Assembly (NCBI GenBank): GCA_021732605.1
Contig: JAKFUS010000010.1
Coordinates: 62,001-126,000, forward strand
DNA: 64,000 bases
Origin: Betaproteobacteria bacterium
GTDB lineage: Bacteria; Pseudomonadota; Gammaproteobacteria; Burkholderiales; SG8-41
Reading direction: 5' to 3'
Shown here: positions 9,823 to 18,809 of the stretch, piece by piece
How the letters are laid out: each line of letters starts with the position of its first letter
How positions within the stretch are numbered: the stretch's first letter is position 1
The notes under the pieces: model-generated
Database searches by the model: none
What the model was told of the DNA's origin: nothing
The model's input: the letters and a program-made list of their open reading frames with translations, nothing else
Program-made: the position numbers and the translations under genes

Positions 9823-11148
9823 TCAGTTGCGTCCGACTTCACGCAGCGCGTCGCCCAGCTTGCCAATCAGTTCGTCGATCTGCGCCTTGCTGATGATCAG
9901 CGGTGGTGACAGCGCGATGATGTCGCCGGTGGTGCGGATCAGCACGCCGTTTTCGTAGCATTTCAGGAACGTTTCGAACGCGCGCGCGGTGGGCGCGCCC
10001 GGCCGCGGTTCAAGTTCGATGCCGGCGACCAGACCCATGTTGCGGACGTCGATCACGTGCGGCAGTTCGCGCAGTGACTGCACGGCCTGCTCGAAATAGG
10101 GCGTCAGTTCCTGCGCGCGCTGGAACAGGCCTTCCTCCTCGAAGGTGTCGAGGCTGGCCAGCGCTGCAGCCGTGGCCAGCGGGTGCCCGGAGTAGGTGTA
10201 GCCGTGGAAGAGTTCGATGCCTGGCGGCGCGTTGTTGACCACGGCGTCGTAAATGCCGCGGCTTGCGATCACAGCCCCCATCGGCACAGTGCCGTTGGTC
10301 AGGCCCTTGGCGACGATCATCATGTCGGGTACCACGCCCACTGCGTCTGCGCTAAAGCAGGGGCCGGTGCGGCCGAAGCCGGTGATGACTTCATCGAATA
10401 TCAGCAACAAGCCGTATTTGTCGCAGATCTGGCGCAGCCGTTCGAGGTAACCCTTGGGTGGCACCAGCACGCCGGTGGATCCGGCCAGCGGTTCGACAAT
10501 CACGGCGGCGATGTTGCTGGCGTCGTGCAGCGGGATGATGCGTTGTTCGAGCTCGTCGGCGAGATGCGCGCCCCAGGCCGGCTGGCCGCGGCTGAAGGCG
10601 TTCTCTTTCAGGTTGTGCGTGTGTGCGAGATGATCGACACGGAACAGCATGTTGCCGAAGGCCTTGCGGTTGGCGGGGATGCCGCCGACCGAAATGCCGC
10701 CGAAACCGGCGCCGTGATAACCGCGTTCGCGACCGATCAGCACATTGCGATGGCCTTCGCCGCGGGCACGATGATAGGCGAGTGCAATTTTGAGCGCGGT
10801 ATCAACACCTTCAGAACCGGAGTTGCAGTAGAACACGTGATCGAGGTCGCCCGGCGCCAGCGCCGCCAGACGTTCGGCGACGCGGAAGGCATCCGGGTGC
10901 CCCATCTGAAAAGCCGGTGCGTAGTCCATTGCCGCGACCTGTTTCTGCACGGCTTCGACAATACGCGGGCGGCAATGGCCGGCGTTGACACACCACAGGC
11001 CGGCGGTGCCGTCGAGGATCTGACGGCCGTCTTCGGTGGTGTAGTGCATGTCTTTGGCTGCGACCAGCATGCGCGGCGCCTGTTTGAACGCGCGATTCGC
11101 GGTGAACGGCATCCAGAACGATTCAAGATTTGTTTGGCGTGCAGTCAT
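9823..11148 (-). CDS. Omega-amino acid:pyruvate aminotransferase (class III, PLP)
   Basis: Class III pyridoxal-phosphate aminotransferase of the beta-alanine/omega-amino acid:pyruvate type, 441 residues. Seen: the subgroup-typical N-terminus (LESFWMPFTANR, LDGTAGLWCVNAGH), the cofactor-phosphate motif NSGSEGVDTA, FDEVITGFGRTG, and the PLP Lys in MIVAKGLTNG. ATG 11148 is chosen because the protein then starts as the family does (MTARQTNLESF) and AAAGG lies about 7 nt upstream; a longer frame upstream runs through intergenic sequence. It diverges from the OpuC-like gene and precedes the hypothetical gene at 9233-9793. The exact amine donor cannot be told from sequence. Confidence 0.93.
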   Translation of the reverse strand: MTARQTNLESFWMPFTANRAFKQAPRMLVAAKDMHYTTEDGRQILDGTAGLWCVNAGHCRPRIVEAVQKQVAAMDYAPAFQMGHPDAFRVAERLAALAPGDLDHVFYCNSGSEGVDTALKIALAYHRARGEGHRNVLIGRERGYHGAGFGGISVGGIPANRKAFGNMLFRVDHLAHTHNLKENAFSRGQPAWGAHLADELEQRIIPLHDASNIAAVIVEPLAGSTGVLVPPKGYLERLRQICDKYGLLLIFDEVITGFGRTGPCFSADAVGVVPDMMIVAKGLTNGTVPMGAVIASRGIYDAVVNNAPPGIELFHGYTYSGHPLATAAALASLDTFEEEGLFQRAQELTPYFEQAVQSLRELPHVIDVRNMGLVAGIELEPRPGAPTARAFETFLKCYENGVLIRTTGDIIALSPPLIISKAQIDELIGKLGDALREVGRN

Positions 11149-11231
11149 GTAAAAACCTTTGCTCAGGGATGATTGCGCGGGCTCTGGCGCTGCGCAGTTT
11201 GCAGTGCGCAGCATGCTACCATCTTCACGCC

Positions 11232-12791
11232 ATGATACGACACAGACGGGTAGCGAAATGCGGGGCTGCCGGATGCGCGGTTTTTTACGGGGTAACCCGC
11301 TGCTACGCACATTGGATTGCCGCCGCATTACTGTTTTGTGCCGTGCCTGCCATTGCCGGTGATGTGCTGCGTGTCGGCTCCAAACGGTTCACTGAATCCT
11401 ACATTCTGGGCGAGGTGATTGCGCGCAGCGCGCAGCGCGTTCCCGGCGTGCAGGCCGAGCATAAACCCGGTCTGGGCAATACCGCGATCCTGTTTGCCGC
11501 GCTGAAAAGCGGCGCCATTGATGTCTATCCCGATTACACCGGTACTATCGCGCTGGAACTGCTGGGCCTGTCGAGGGTGCCCGGGCTGGAGGAACTCAAC
11601 CGGCAACTCGCAGCGCATGGCCTGGAGGCGGGGATTTTTCTCGGTTTCGGCAATGCCTATGCACTGGCGATGCGGGAGGAACAGGCAGCTAAGCGCGACA
11701 TCCGGAACATTGCCGATTTAAAGGCGTTCGGAGCCGCCCGACTCGGCTTATCTCCGGAATTCCTCAATCGCAAGGACGGCTGGCCGGCTTTGCGTGAAGC
11801 CTACGATCTGGATGGTTTGCCGGTCCGTGGACTTGAACACGGGCTGGCGTATGAAGCGTTGAGCAAGGGACAGGTTGATGTGATCGATGTCTATACGACC
11901 GATCCGAAGATTGTCAGTAACGGCTTGCGTGTGCTCGACGACAATCAGCGGTTTTTCCCTGAGTATGAGGCGGTGCTGGTGTATCGCGCTGATCTGCCGC
12001 AGCGGCACCCGGCTGCCTGGGCTCAACTGACAAAATTGCAGGGGTCGATTACCGCTGCCGACATGATGGCGATGAATGCCGCAGTGGAATTGCAGGGGCG
12101 CAGTTTTGCAGCGGTCGCGACTGAACGGGTGCAGGCCAAACCCGGTGCGCCGAATACCGATGCTGCATCGGGGCTGGCTGCTGTGCTGTTCGGCCCCGAC
12201 CTGATGCGGCTGACACTGGAACACCTGCTGCTGGTCTGTGCATCGCTGCTGCTCAGTGTGGCGGTGGGTGTGCCACTGGGTATCTGGGCGCAGCGTGCGC
12301 CGCGTACCGGCGCCTGGATACTGGCTTTGACCGGCGTGCTGCAGACGGTACCCAGCCTGGCCTTGCTGGCATTCCTGATTACCGTCCTTGACCGGATCGG
12401 CGCGGTGCCGGCGATTCTGGCCTTGTTCCTGTATGCCTTGCTGCCGGTGGTGCGTGCCACCGAAACAGCGCTGGCGGGGGTCGGCAGCGACATGCGTGAT
12501 GCGGGACGCGCTTTGGGACTCGACAGCAGGCAGCTGATGCGTCTGATTGAATTGCCGCTGGCCATGCCCGGGGTTTTGGCCGGCATCAAGACCGCGGCGG
12601 TGATCAATGTCGGCACGGCGACGGTTGCTGCATTTATCGGTGCCGGCGGCTACGGCGAGCGCATCGTGGCGGGGCTGGCTGTCAATGACCATAAGCTGTT
12701 GCTGGCCGGAGCGATTCCTGCGGCGCTGCTCGCGTTGCTCCTGGAATGGGGGTTCCGCGGGCTTGACCGGCGCCTGTTGCGGCGCAATTAA
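11232..12791 (+). CDS. OpuC/OsmF-like ABC transporter: substrate-binding domain fused to permease
   Basis: A 519-residue fusion. Residues about 1-42 are a signal/anchor sequence (AHWIAAALLFCAVPAIA). Residues 43-310 are a periplasmic binding domain of the quaternary-amine type (VGSKRFTESYILGEV, DVYPDYTGTI, DVIDVYTTDP). Residues about 320-519 are a BPD permease with about five membrane segments and the ATPase-contact loop RALGLDSRQLMRLIELPLAMPG. Such systems import glycine betaine, choline or similar compounds; some bind other small molecules. No ATP-binding subunit is next to it: the neighbours are an aminotransferase and rpoE. ATG 11232 is taken because it starts just before the signal sequence. 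Confidence 0.9.
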   Translation: MIRHRRVAKCGAAGCAVFYGVTRCYAHWIAAALLFCAVPAIAGDVLRVGSKRFTESYILGEVIARSAQRVPGVQAEHKPGLGNTAILFAALKSGAIDVYPDYTGTIALELLGLSRVPGLEELNRQLAAHGLEAGIFLGFGNAYALAMREEQAAKRDIRNIADLKAFGAARLGLSPEFLNRKDGWPALREAYDLDGLPVRGLEHGLAYEALSKGQVDVIDVYTTDPKIVSNGLRVLDDNQRFFPEYEAVLVYRADLPQRHPAAWAQLTKLQGSITAADMMAMNAAVELQGRSFAAVATERVQAKPGAPNTDAASGLAAVLFGPDLMRLTLEHLLLVCASLLLSVAVGVPLGIWAQRAPRTGAWILALTGVLQTVPSLALLAFLITVLDRIGAVPAILALFLYALLPVVRATETALAGVGSDMRDAGRALGLDSRQLMRLIELPLAMPGVLAGIKTAAVINVGTATVAAFIGAGGYGERIVAGLAVNDHKLLLAGAIPAALLALLLEWGFRGLDRRLLRRN

Positions 12792-12855
12792 TGCATGCGG
12801 CGCACGTCCCTTTTCATATGTTGGAACTGCAACGGGGGTCTCTATGGCGCCGAGT

Positions 12856-12882
12856 GAACTTAATCGCTTGCGGCCGGTCTTT
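12856..12882 (+). promoter_or_regulatory. Possible sigma-E type promoter upstream of rpoE
   Basis: GAACTT at 12856-12861 matches the -35 core of sigma-E promoters, and TCTTT follows after 16 nt (12878-12882), a partial match to the usual TCTAA/TCTGA -10. Position is sensible: 124 bp before rpoE, a gene that commonly autoregulates. The weak -10 makes this tentative. Confidence 0.3.
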
Positions 12883-13005
12883 GCACTATCGCTGCAGTGG
12901 CACATTTCGCTTGTACTTACAGGCGGTTATACTGCGGCGCCTGCCCTGACGGCGGGCCCGTTGACCGGGGGCAGGGTAGCGGTATCAGGGAACGGACAAT
13001 AATTA

Positions 13006-13605
13006 ATGAGCGATCGCGAAGTCGATCAGCAGTTGGTAGAGCGCGTACAGCGTGGCGACAAACGTGCCTTCGACCTGCTGGTCGTCAAATACCAGCGCAA
13101 GCTGGGGCGTTTGCTGTCGCGTTTTATCCGTGATCCGAGTGAGGTGGAGGATGTGACCCAGGAAGCGTTTATCAAGGCCTATCGGGCTCTGCCAAATTTT
13201 CGCGGTGACAGCGCTTTTTATACGTGGCTGTACCGGATTGGCATCAATACCGCCAAGAACCATCTGGTGGCGATGGGGCGGCGGGCGCCGACCAGCACGG
13301 AAATGGATGCCGAAGAGGCGGAAAACATCGAGTCTGGCGACCAGTTGCGTGATCTGAACACGCCGGAGAACCAGATGATGAGCCGGCAGGTCGGGGATAC
13401 AGTGAACCAAACCCTGCAGGAGTTGCCTGAAGAGTTGAGAACGGCGCTGACCCTGCGCGAAATCGAGGGTTTGAGCTATGAGGAAATAGCCACCGCCATG
13501 CAATGTCCGGTGGGAACGGTACGGTCCCGGATCTTCCGGGCCCGCGAAGCGGTGGCAGCAAAATTGAAACCCTTGCTCGATACGGGCAAGGACAGGAGAT
13601 GGTGA
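13006..13605 (+). CDS. rpoE: RNA polymerase sigma factor RpoE/AlgU (ECF, sigma-24)
   Basis: Extracytoplasmic-function sigma factor for envelope stress. The 199 residues show region 2 (QRKLGRLLSRFIRDPSEVED, GDSAFYTWLYRIGINTAKN) and region 4 (LREIEGLSYEEIATAMQCPV), in the order of the RpoE/AlgU group. It is followed 1 bp later by rseA and then rseB and mucD, the full anti-sigma and protease module, so it is expected to be held at the membrane by RseA and freed by regulated proteolysis. Confidence 0.97.
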   Translation: MSDREVDQQLVERVQRGDKRAFDLLVVKYQRKLGRLLSRFIRDPSEVEDVTQEAFIKAYRALPNFRGDSAFYTWLYRIGINTAKNHLVAMGRRAPTSTEMDAEEAENIESGDQLRDLNTPENQMMSRQVGDTVNQTLQELPEELRTALTLREIEGLSYEEIATAMQCPVGTVRSRIFRAREAVAAKLKPLLDTGKDRRW

Positions 13606-13606
13606 T

Positions 13607-14137
13607 ATGGCAAACGAGATGAAAAATGAGATGGAAAAAATTTCAGTCCTGATGGACGGTGAAGCGGTCGGGCAGGAGGCACATCAGGCCATGCTCCGGC
13701 TCCAGGATACCGGGGAAGCCCGCGAGACCTGGGCAAGCTATCACTTGATCGGTGACGTGATGCGTGGCGAGGTGCTGCCGGCATTTGATGTATCGCAGCG
13801 TATAGCTGCGGCCCTTGCGCTGGAGCCGACGGTCATGGCGCCGCCGCGGTCGTTGCGGGCCAGCCCGCTGACTTATGCCTTGTCGGCTGCGGCTTCCATC
13901 TCTGCCATTGCCGTTGTCGGCTGGATGGCTTTTTCAACCAGCAATGTCATCAATCCGGCGGTGGAAGTTGCGCGGGCCCCGGTCGTGCAACCCGAAGCCC
14001 AGCTAAAGAGTTCTCCCAGCGATGGTCAGATGAACGAATATCTGCTGGCGCACCAGGGCGTGTCGCCGAGCACCAGCCTGCACGGCGTTGCGCCGTACAT
14101 CCGTACCATTTCCAGCGCTCCGGCTGCAGGCCGCTAA
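13607..14137 (+). CDS. rseA: Anti-sigma-E factor RseA/MucA
   Basis: Single-pass inner-membrane anti-sigma factor that sequesters RpoE. The 176 residues contain the N-terminal sigma-binding domain (about 8-75; ISVLMDGE, TWASYHLIGDVMRG), one membrane segment (about 89-105, LSAAASISAIAVVGWMAF) and a periplasmic tail with NEYLLAHQ, a motif common in this family. The ribosome-binding site AGGAGATGG overlaps the end of rpoE, indicating translational coupling. Confidence 0.94.
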   Translation: MANEMKNEMEKISVLMDGEAVGQEAHQAMLRLQDTGEARETWASYHLIGDVMRGEVLPAFDVSQRIAAALALEPTVMAPPRSLRASPLTYALSAAASISAIAVVGWMAFSTSNVINPAVEVARAPVVQPEAQLKSSPSDGQMNEYLLAHQGVSPSTSLHGVAPYIRTISSAPAAGR

Positions 14138-14143
14138 AACTTC

Positions 14144-15127
14144 ATGAAATTCTGGTGGATGGTTGTTCTCGTATTCCTGCCGGGTGTTGTGGTGGCAAAC
14201 GAGAATTCACGGGAAGTGCTGGCCATGCTGGAGAAAATGGCAGAGGCCAGCCGCAAGGTGAACTATTCCGGTACCTTCATGTTTCAGCATGGCGGGCAGG
14301 CTGAAACCTCCCGCATTGCGCATTTCGTCAATCCGGCCGGCGGCGTGCTGGAACGGCTGGAAACGCTGGACGGTCCGGCGCGCGAGGTGATCCGCACTAA
14401 TGATCAGGTGACTTGCTATCTGCCTGGCAGCAAGGTGGTGCTGGTTGATCCTCGGGGTTCCCGGCAATTCCCGATACAGGTCGAGCAGATCCAGGAAATC
14501 GTGCAGCACTACGGTGTTGTAAAAGGCGGCATGGATCGCGTGGCGGGCCACGAGTGCCGATGGGTGGCGTTGGTGCCGAAGGATGCATTGCGTTACACCC
14601 GCCGTTTCTGCGCTGAGGTCAATACCGGATTACCGCTGCGAGCGCGCACATTGAATGAAAAAGATGAAACTCTGGAGACATTCGCTTTTTCCACGTTGAA
14701 TATCGGCGGATCATTCCGCCGCGAACTGGTGCAGTCGAAATACGCCGTTGTCAGTGCCAAACAGAACTGGCGAGTGGATCGATCGGCATTGACGGCCGGG
14801 GACAGCGGGGATTCCGGCTGGGTGGTCAATAATCAGCCCGCAGGCTTCCGAAAGCAGATGGAGTTGCGGCGCTCAATGGTCGGCAAGAAAGGCACCGTTT
14901 CACACTTGGTATTTTCCGACGGGCTCGCTGCAGTGTCGATATTCATCGAACCCAACGCTGCGCAGGATAACAAGCCGGTGCTGAGGCATCAGGGCGCGGT
15001 GCATATTTACAGCCGCTCGGTCGCGGGCTATACAGTCACTGTGCTTGGTGAGACTCCGGCGGAAACGGTAATGCAGTTTGCGCGCGCGCTGGAACCCAGA
15101 AATACAGCCGCTGCCCTACAACGCTGA
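14144..15127 (+). CDS. rseB: Sigma-E regulatory protein RseB/MucB
   Basis: Periplasmic protein that binds the RseA periplasmic tail and protects it from cleavage until lipid or LPS signals arrive. The 327 residues start with a signal peptide (WWMVVLVFLPGVVVA, cut near residue 19). The mature part has the lipoprotein-carrier-like N-terminal domain (YSGTFMFQHGG, GHECRWVALVPKD) and the smaller C-terminal domain (LVFSDGLAAVSIFIE, VLGETPAETV). It starts 6 bp after rseA. Confidence 0.95.
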   Translation: MKFWWMVVLVFLPGVVVANENSREVLAMLEKMAEASRKVNYSGTFMFQHGGQAETSRIAHFVNPAGGVLERLETLDGPAREVIRTNDQVTCYLPGSKVVLVDPRGSRQFPIQVEQIQEIVQHYGVVKGGMDRVAGHECRWVALVPKDALRYTRRFCAEVNTGLPLRARTLNEKDETLETFAFSTLNIGGSFRRELVQSKYAVVSAKQNWRVDRSALTAGDSGDSGWVVNNQPAGFRKQMELRRSMVGKKGTVSHLVFSDGLAAVSIFIEPNAAQDNKPVLRHQGAVHIYSRSVAGYTVTVLGETPAETVMQFARALEPRNTAAALQR

Positions 15128-15205
15128 CCGCACGTTCCGCTGTTTGCAGTCCCCCGACGCAGTTAATCTTATCGATCATTCATGCATTTCCAGGAAAGGC
15201 TGAAC

Positions 15206-16645
15206 ATGTTCAGATATCTGGTTGTGGCGTTGTGCCTGCCGTTTTACCTGCTTGCGCCGTTGCAATCCGCAGCCCAGCTTCCCGATTTCACCGAACTGGT
15301 GGAAAAACAGGGCCCCGCGGTGGTCAACATCAGTACCACCCAGACGGCGTCCCGTAACGCACTGTCGCAGCAATTGCCGCAACTCGACGAGAACGATCCG
15401 TTATACGAATTTTTCCGCCGCTTCATGCCGAATCCGAATCAACCGAATCCCGGTCAGATTCCCGGTCAGCCAAACCCCGCTCCGCGGGAATTCCAGGCCC
15501 AGTCTCTGGGCTCGGGCTTCATCATTTCGGCTGATGGTTACATCTTGACCAACGCCCATGTCATCGATTCCGCGGATGAGGTTACTGTGCGCCTGACCGA
15601 TAAACGAGAATTCAAGGCCAAGGTCATTGGTGCCGACCGGCGGACAGACGTGGCGCTGATCAAGATCGAGGCGGGTGCGCTGCCGATCGTGCGTTTTGGC
15701 GATCCGGGCAAGCTCAAGGTCGGCGAATGGGTGGTGGCCATTGGCTCCCCTTTTGGTTTTGACAATACAGTGACGGCGGGCATTGTCAGTGCCAAGGGCA
15801 GGTCGCTGCCGCAGGAAAATTTTGTGCCGTTCATCCAGACTGACGTTGCGGTGAATCCCGGCAATTCCGGCGGGCCGCTGTTCAACCTCAGGGGCGAGGT
15901 GGTCGGCATCAATTCACAGATATACAGCCGCACCGGCGGTTTCATGGGCTTGTCTTTTGCGATTCCAATCGACGTCGCCAACAACATCGCCCAGCAGTTG
16001 CGTACTACCGGCAAGGTGACGCGCGGGCGAATCGGCGTGGTGATCCAGCCGGTGACCAAGGAACTGGCTGACGGTTTTGGACTGGCCAAGGCGCAGGGCG
16101 CACTGGTTAACTCGGTCGAGAAGGGCGGCCCTGCTGACAAGGCCGGCATCGAAGCCGGCGACGTAATCCTGCGTTTTGACGGCAAACCGGTGGAGGCATC
16201 CGAGGACCTGCCGCGCGTGGTCGGAGGCAGCAAGCCCGGCAGCAAGATCACGATCCAGGTGTGGCGCAACAAGGCGGCGCGTGATTTGCAGGTGGACGTC
16301 GCCGAGTTGTCTGACGAACGTCCCGGCCGGCAGGCGCGCAGCAGCAAGCCGCAGCCGCCGGCGGCGACCCAGTTCGGAATGGGTCTCGCCGACCTGACCG
16401 ATGCGCAAAAGAAGGAACTCAAAGTCGAAGGCGGTGTTTTTGTCGATAGCGCCCAGGGTGCTGCGGCCCGTGCCGGTATCCGGCGCGGCGACGTCATTCT
16501 CGGCGTGAACAACCAGGATGTGAAATCCGTCGAGCAATTCCGCCAGTTGATGGCCGGCATGGAAAAAGGGCGGATCGTCGCGCTGCTGGTACGGCGTGGG
16601 GCCAATTCGCTGTACATCCCGTTCCGTACTGACGGGAATGGCTGA
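15206..16645 (+). CDS. mucD: Periplasmic serine protease DegP/MucD (HtrA family)
   Basis: Periplasmic chaperone-protease for misfolded envelope proteins, 479 residues. Signal peptide (MFRYLVVALCLPFYLLAPLQ, cut near AQ), then a trypsin-like domain with the triad His (TNAHVID), Asp (RRTDVALIK) and Ser (NPGNSGGPLFN), then two PDZ domains (about 270-370 and 390-475). ATG 15206 is preferred over an ATG at 15182 because AGGAAAGG lies 7 nt upstream and the signal peptide then starts properly. Last member of the rpoE-rseA-rseB-mucD group; expected to belong to the sigma-E response. Confidence 0.95.
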   Translation: MFRYLVVALCLPFYLLAPLQSAAQLPDFTELVEKQGPAVVNISTTQTASRNALSQQLPQLDENDPLYEFFRRFMPNPNQPNPGQIPGQPNPAPREFQAQSLGSGFIISADGYILTNAHVIDSADEVTVRLTDKREFKAKVIGADRRTDVALIKIEAGALPIVRFGDPGKLKVGEWVVAIGSPFGFDNTVTAGIVSAKGRSLPQENFVPFIQTDVAVNPGNSGGPLFNLRGEVVGINSQIYSRTGGFMGLSFAIPIDVANNIAQQLRTTGKVTRGRIGVVIQPVTKELADGFGLAKAQGALVNSVEKGGPADKAGIEAGDVILRFDGKPVEASEDLPRVVGGSKPGSKITIQVWRNKAARDLQVDVAELSDERPGRQARSSKPQPPAATQFGMGLADLTDAQKKELKVEGGVFVDSAQGAAARAGIRRGDVILGVNNQDVKSVEQFRQLMAGMEKGRIVALLVRRGANSLYIPFRTDGNG

Positions 16646-16895
16646 TTCCGGGCGGATCACGCTGACGCTGTACAGCCGTACCTGGTGCCATCTTTGTGAC
16701 GACATGCTGGCGGGCCTGCAGATTTTGCAGGCCCGCCAGTCTTTTGAACTGTGCATTATTGATGTCGACAGTCAAACTGCGCTGGAGCAGCGTTTTGGTG
16801 AATGGGTACCGGTATTGATGCACGGCGAGCGCGAACTCTGTCATTACCACCTGGATACGGCGGCGGTTACAGATTACTTGCGGGATTTCCGCTAA
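16638..16895 (+). CDS. Glutaredoxin-like thioredoxin-fold protein (DUF836 type)
   Basis: An 85-residue glutaredoxin-fold protein with the redox motif WCHLCDDM near residue 16, followed by a helix, the strand FELCIIDVDS and the cis-Pro strand VPVLMHGE. It overlaps the end of mucD by 8 bp (ATGGCTGA), so it is translationally coupled to it. This small family often sits between mucD and lepA in betaproteobacteria. The substrate is not known. Confidence 0.88.
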   Translation: MADSGRITLTLYSRTWCHLCDDMLAGLQILQARQSFELCIIDVDSQTALEQRFGEWVPVLMHGERELCHYHLDTAAVTDYLRDFR

Positions 16896-16920
16896 AATAC
16901 GCGACCTTACGAACGGAACG

Positions 16921-16952
16921 GGGCACTCCGGGATACCTTGAGTGCCCTTTTT
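16921..16952 (+). terminator. Rho-independent terminator after the sigma-E operon
   Basis: Perfect 8-bp stem GGGCACTC/GAGTGCCC (16921-16928 with 16940-16947), an 11-nt loop, and TTTTT at 16948-16952. It lies 26 bp after the glutaredoxin gene and 56 bp before the lepA start, so it separates the rpoE transcript from lepA. Confidence 0.8.
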
Positions 16953-17008
16953 GTTGACGCTAGTTGGCCCCGTTGACTCATGATGGACCTGGCTGGACCG
17001 CACACCAC

Positions 17009-18799
17009 ATGCAGCACATTCGCAATTTTTCCATCATCGCGCATATCGATCACGGCAAATCGACGCTGGCGGATCGTTTTATCCAGCATTGCGGCGGCTT
17101 GTCCGATCGCGAGATGGAATCCCAGGTACTCGATTCGATGGATCTGGAGCGTGAGCGCGGTATTACCATCAAGGCGCAGACCGCATCACTGGTCTATCTC
17201 GCCCGCAACGGACAAACCTATCAGTTGAACCTGATCGATACGCCCGGTCACGTCGATTTTTCCTACGAGGTCTCGCGGTCACTGGCGGCCTGTGAAGGCG
17301 CGTTACTGGTAGTGGATGCCTCGCAGGGCGTGGAAGCGCAGACGGTCGCCAACTGCTACACGGCCATTGAGCAGGGCGTCGAAGTGGTGCCGGTGCTGAA
17401 CAAAATGGATTTGCCGCAGGTCGAGCCCGAGCGCGTGGCCCTGGAAATTGAAGACATCATCGGCATCCCGGCGAAAGATGCCGTCCGGGTCAGTGCCAAG
17501 AGCGGGGAAGGGATCACCGATGTCCTCGAAGCGGTGGTGCACCAGATGCCGCCGCCGAAAGGGGATCCCGCGGCGCCGCTTAAGGCGCTGATCATCGACT
17601 CCTGGTTCGACAACTATGTGGGCGTGGTGATGCTGGTGCGGGTGGTCGACGGCGAACTGAAACCCAAGGACCGCATCCTGCTGATGGCCGGCGGCGGCAA
17701 TTTTCTCTGCGAGCAGGTCGGCAAGTTCACGCCAAAATCACAATCGATGGAACGTCTGGCTGCCGGCGAGGTGGGATTTGTCATTGCCGGCATCAAAGAG
17801 CTGCAGGCGGCCAAGGTCGGCGATACGCTGACGCTGCTGAACAAGCCGGCGGCTGCGGCATTGCCGGGATTCAAGGAAATCAAGCCGCAGGTGTTTGCCG
17901 GGCTGTATCCGGTGGAGTCGAATGAGTACGAGGCGCTGCGCGATGCCCTGGAGAAACTGCACCTGAATGATTCCTCGCTGCGCTTCGAACCCGAATCGTC
18001 ACAGGCACTGGGTTTCGGTTTTCGTTGCGGATTCCTCGGTTTGCTGCACATGGATATTGTGCAGGAGCGCCTCGAACGCGAATACAACATGTCGTTGATC
18101 ACCACCGCGCCCACGGTGGTCTATCAGGTCGCAACGCGCGACGGCAAGGTGATTGAAATCGAGAATCCGTCGCGGCTGCCCGATGTGTCCCAGATCGAGG
18201 AAATCCGCGAGCCGATCATTACCGCTTCGATACTGGTGCCCGGCGATTACGTGGGGCCGGTGATGACGCTGTGCACTGAAAAACGCGGCGCGCAGCGCAA
18301 CATGCAGTACCTGGGTCGGCAGGTCATGCTGACCTATGAGTTGCCGCTGAATGAGGTGGTCATGGACTTTTTTGACCGCCTGAAATCGGTGTCGCGCGGT
18401 TATGCTTCACTCGACTACGACTTCCTCGAATATCGCGCCGGCGATCTGGTGCGTCTGGACATCCTCATCAACAGTGAACGGGTTGATGCGTTGTCGCTGA
18501 TCGTGCACCGGGCCAATGCGCTGTACCGCGGCCGGGATGTGGCGTCGAGGATGCGCAAGCTGATTCCGCGTCAGATGTTCGACATCGCGATTCAGGCGGC
18601 AATTGGCGCACAGATCATTTCCCGTGAAACCGTCAAGGCGATGCGTAAAAACGTGCTCGCCAAATGTTACGGTGGTGATATTTCGCGCAAGAAAAAGTTG
18701 CTGGAGAAACAGAAGGCTGGCAAGAAGCGCATGAAGCAGGTTGGTACTGTCGAAATACCGCAGGAGGCTTTCCTCGCCATCCTGCAGGTTGATAAATAA
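17009..18799 (+). CDS. lepA: Elongation factor 4 (LepA), back-translocating GTPase
   Basis: Ribosome-binding GTPase related to EF-G. The 596 residues contain G1 ([10 protein letters not shown]), G2 (RGITIKAQ), G3 (DTPGHVDF) and G4 (NKMDLP), domain 2, and the LepA-specific C-terminus ([20 protein letters not shown]). ATG 17009 gives the family N-terminus [17 protein letters not shown]; an upstream in-frame TTG at 16964 would add 15 unrelated residues. It begins a group with lepB, the DUF4845 gene, rnc and era. Confidence 0.97.
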   Translation: MQHIRNFSIIAHIDHGKSTLADRFIQHCGGLSDREMESQVLDSMDLERERGITIKAQTASLVYLARNGQTYQLNLIDTPGHVDFSYEVSRSLAACEGALLVVDASQGVEAQTVANCYTAIEQGVEVVPVLNKMDLPQVEPERVALEIEDIIGIPAKDAVRVSAKSGEGITDVLEAVVHQMPPPKGDPAAPLKALIIDSWFDNYVGVVMLVRVVDGELKPKDRILLMAGGGNFLCEQVGKFTPKSQSMERLAAGEVGFVIAGIKELQAAKVGDTLTLLNKPAAAALPGFKEIKPQVFAGLYPVESNEYEALRDALEKLHLNDSSLRFEPESSQALGFGFRCGFLGLLHMDIVQERLEREYNMSLITTAPTVVYQVATRDGKVIEIENPSRLPDVSQIEEIREPIITASILVPGDYVGPVMTLCTEKRGAQRNMQYLGRQVMLTYELPLNEVVMDFFDRLKSVSRGYASLDYDFLEYRAGDLVRLDILINSERVDALSLIVHRANALYRGRDVASRMRKLIPRQMFDIAIQAAIGAQIISRETVKAMRKNVLAKCYGGDISRKKKLLEKQKAGKKRMKQVGTVEIPQEAFLAILQVDK

Positions 18800-18809
18800 C
18801 GGGGGCGTC

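Noticed and set aside
12844-13002. A 52-codon ORF ending 3 bp before rpoE.
   Set aside because: Sequence is rich in Gly/Ala/Pro without domain, membrane helix or recognised family, and it overlaps the probable rpoE promoter; likely chance in GC-rich DNA.
15538-16617. A 359-codon ORF antisense to mucD.
   Set aside because: Mirror of the mucD frame; Ser/Pro/Arg-rich with no motif.
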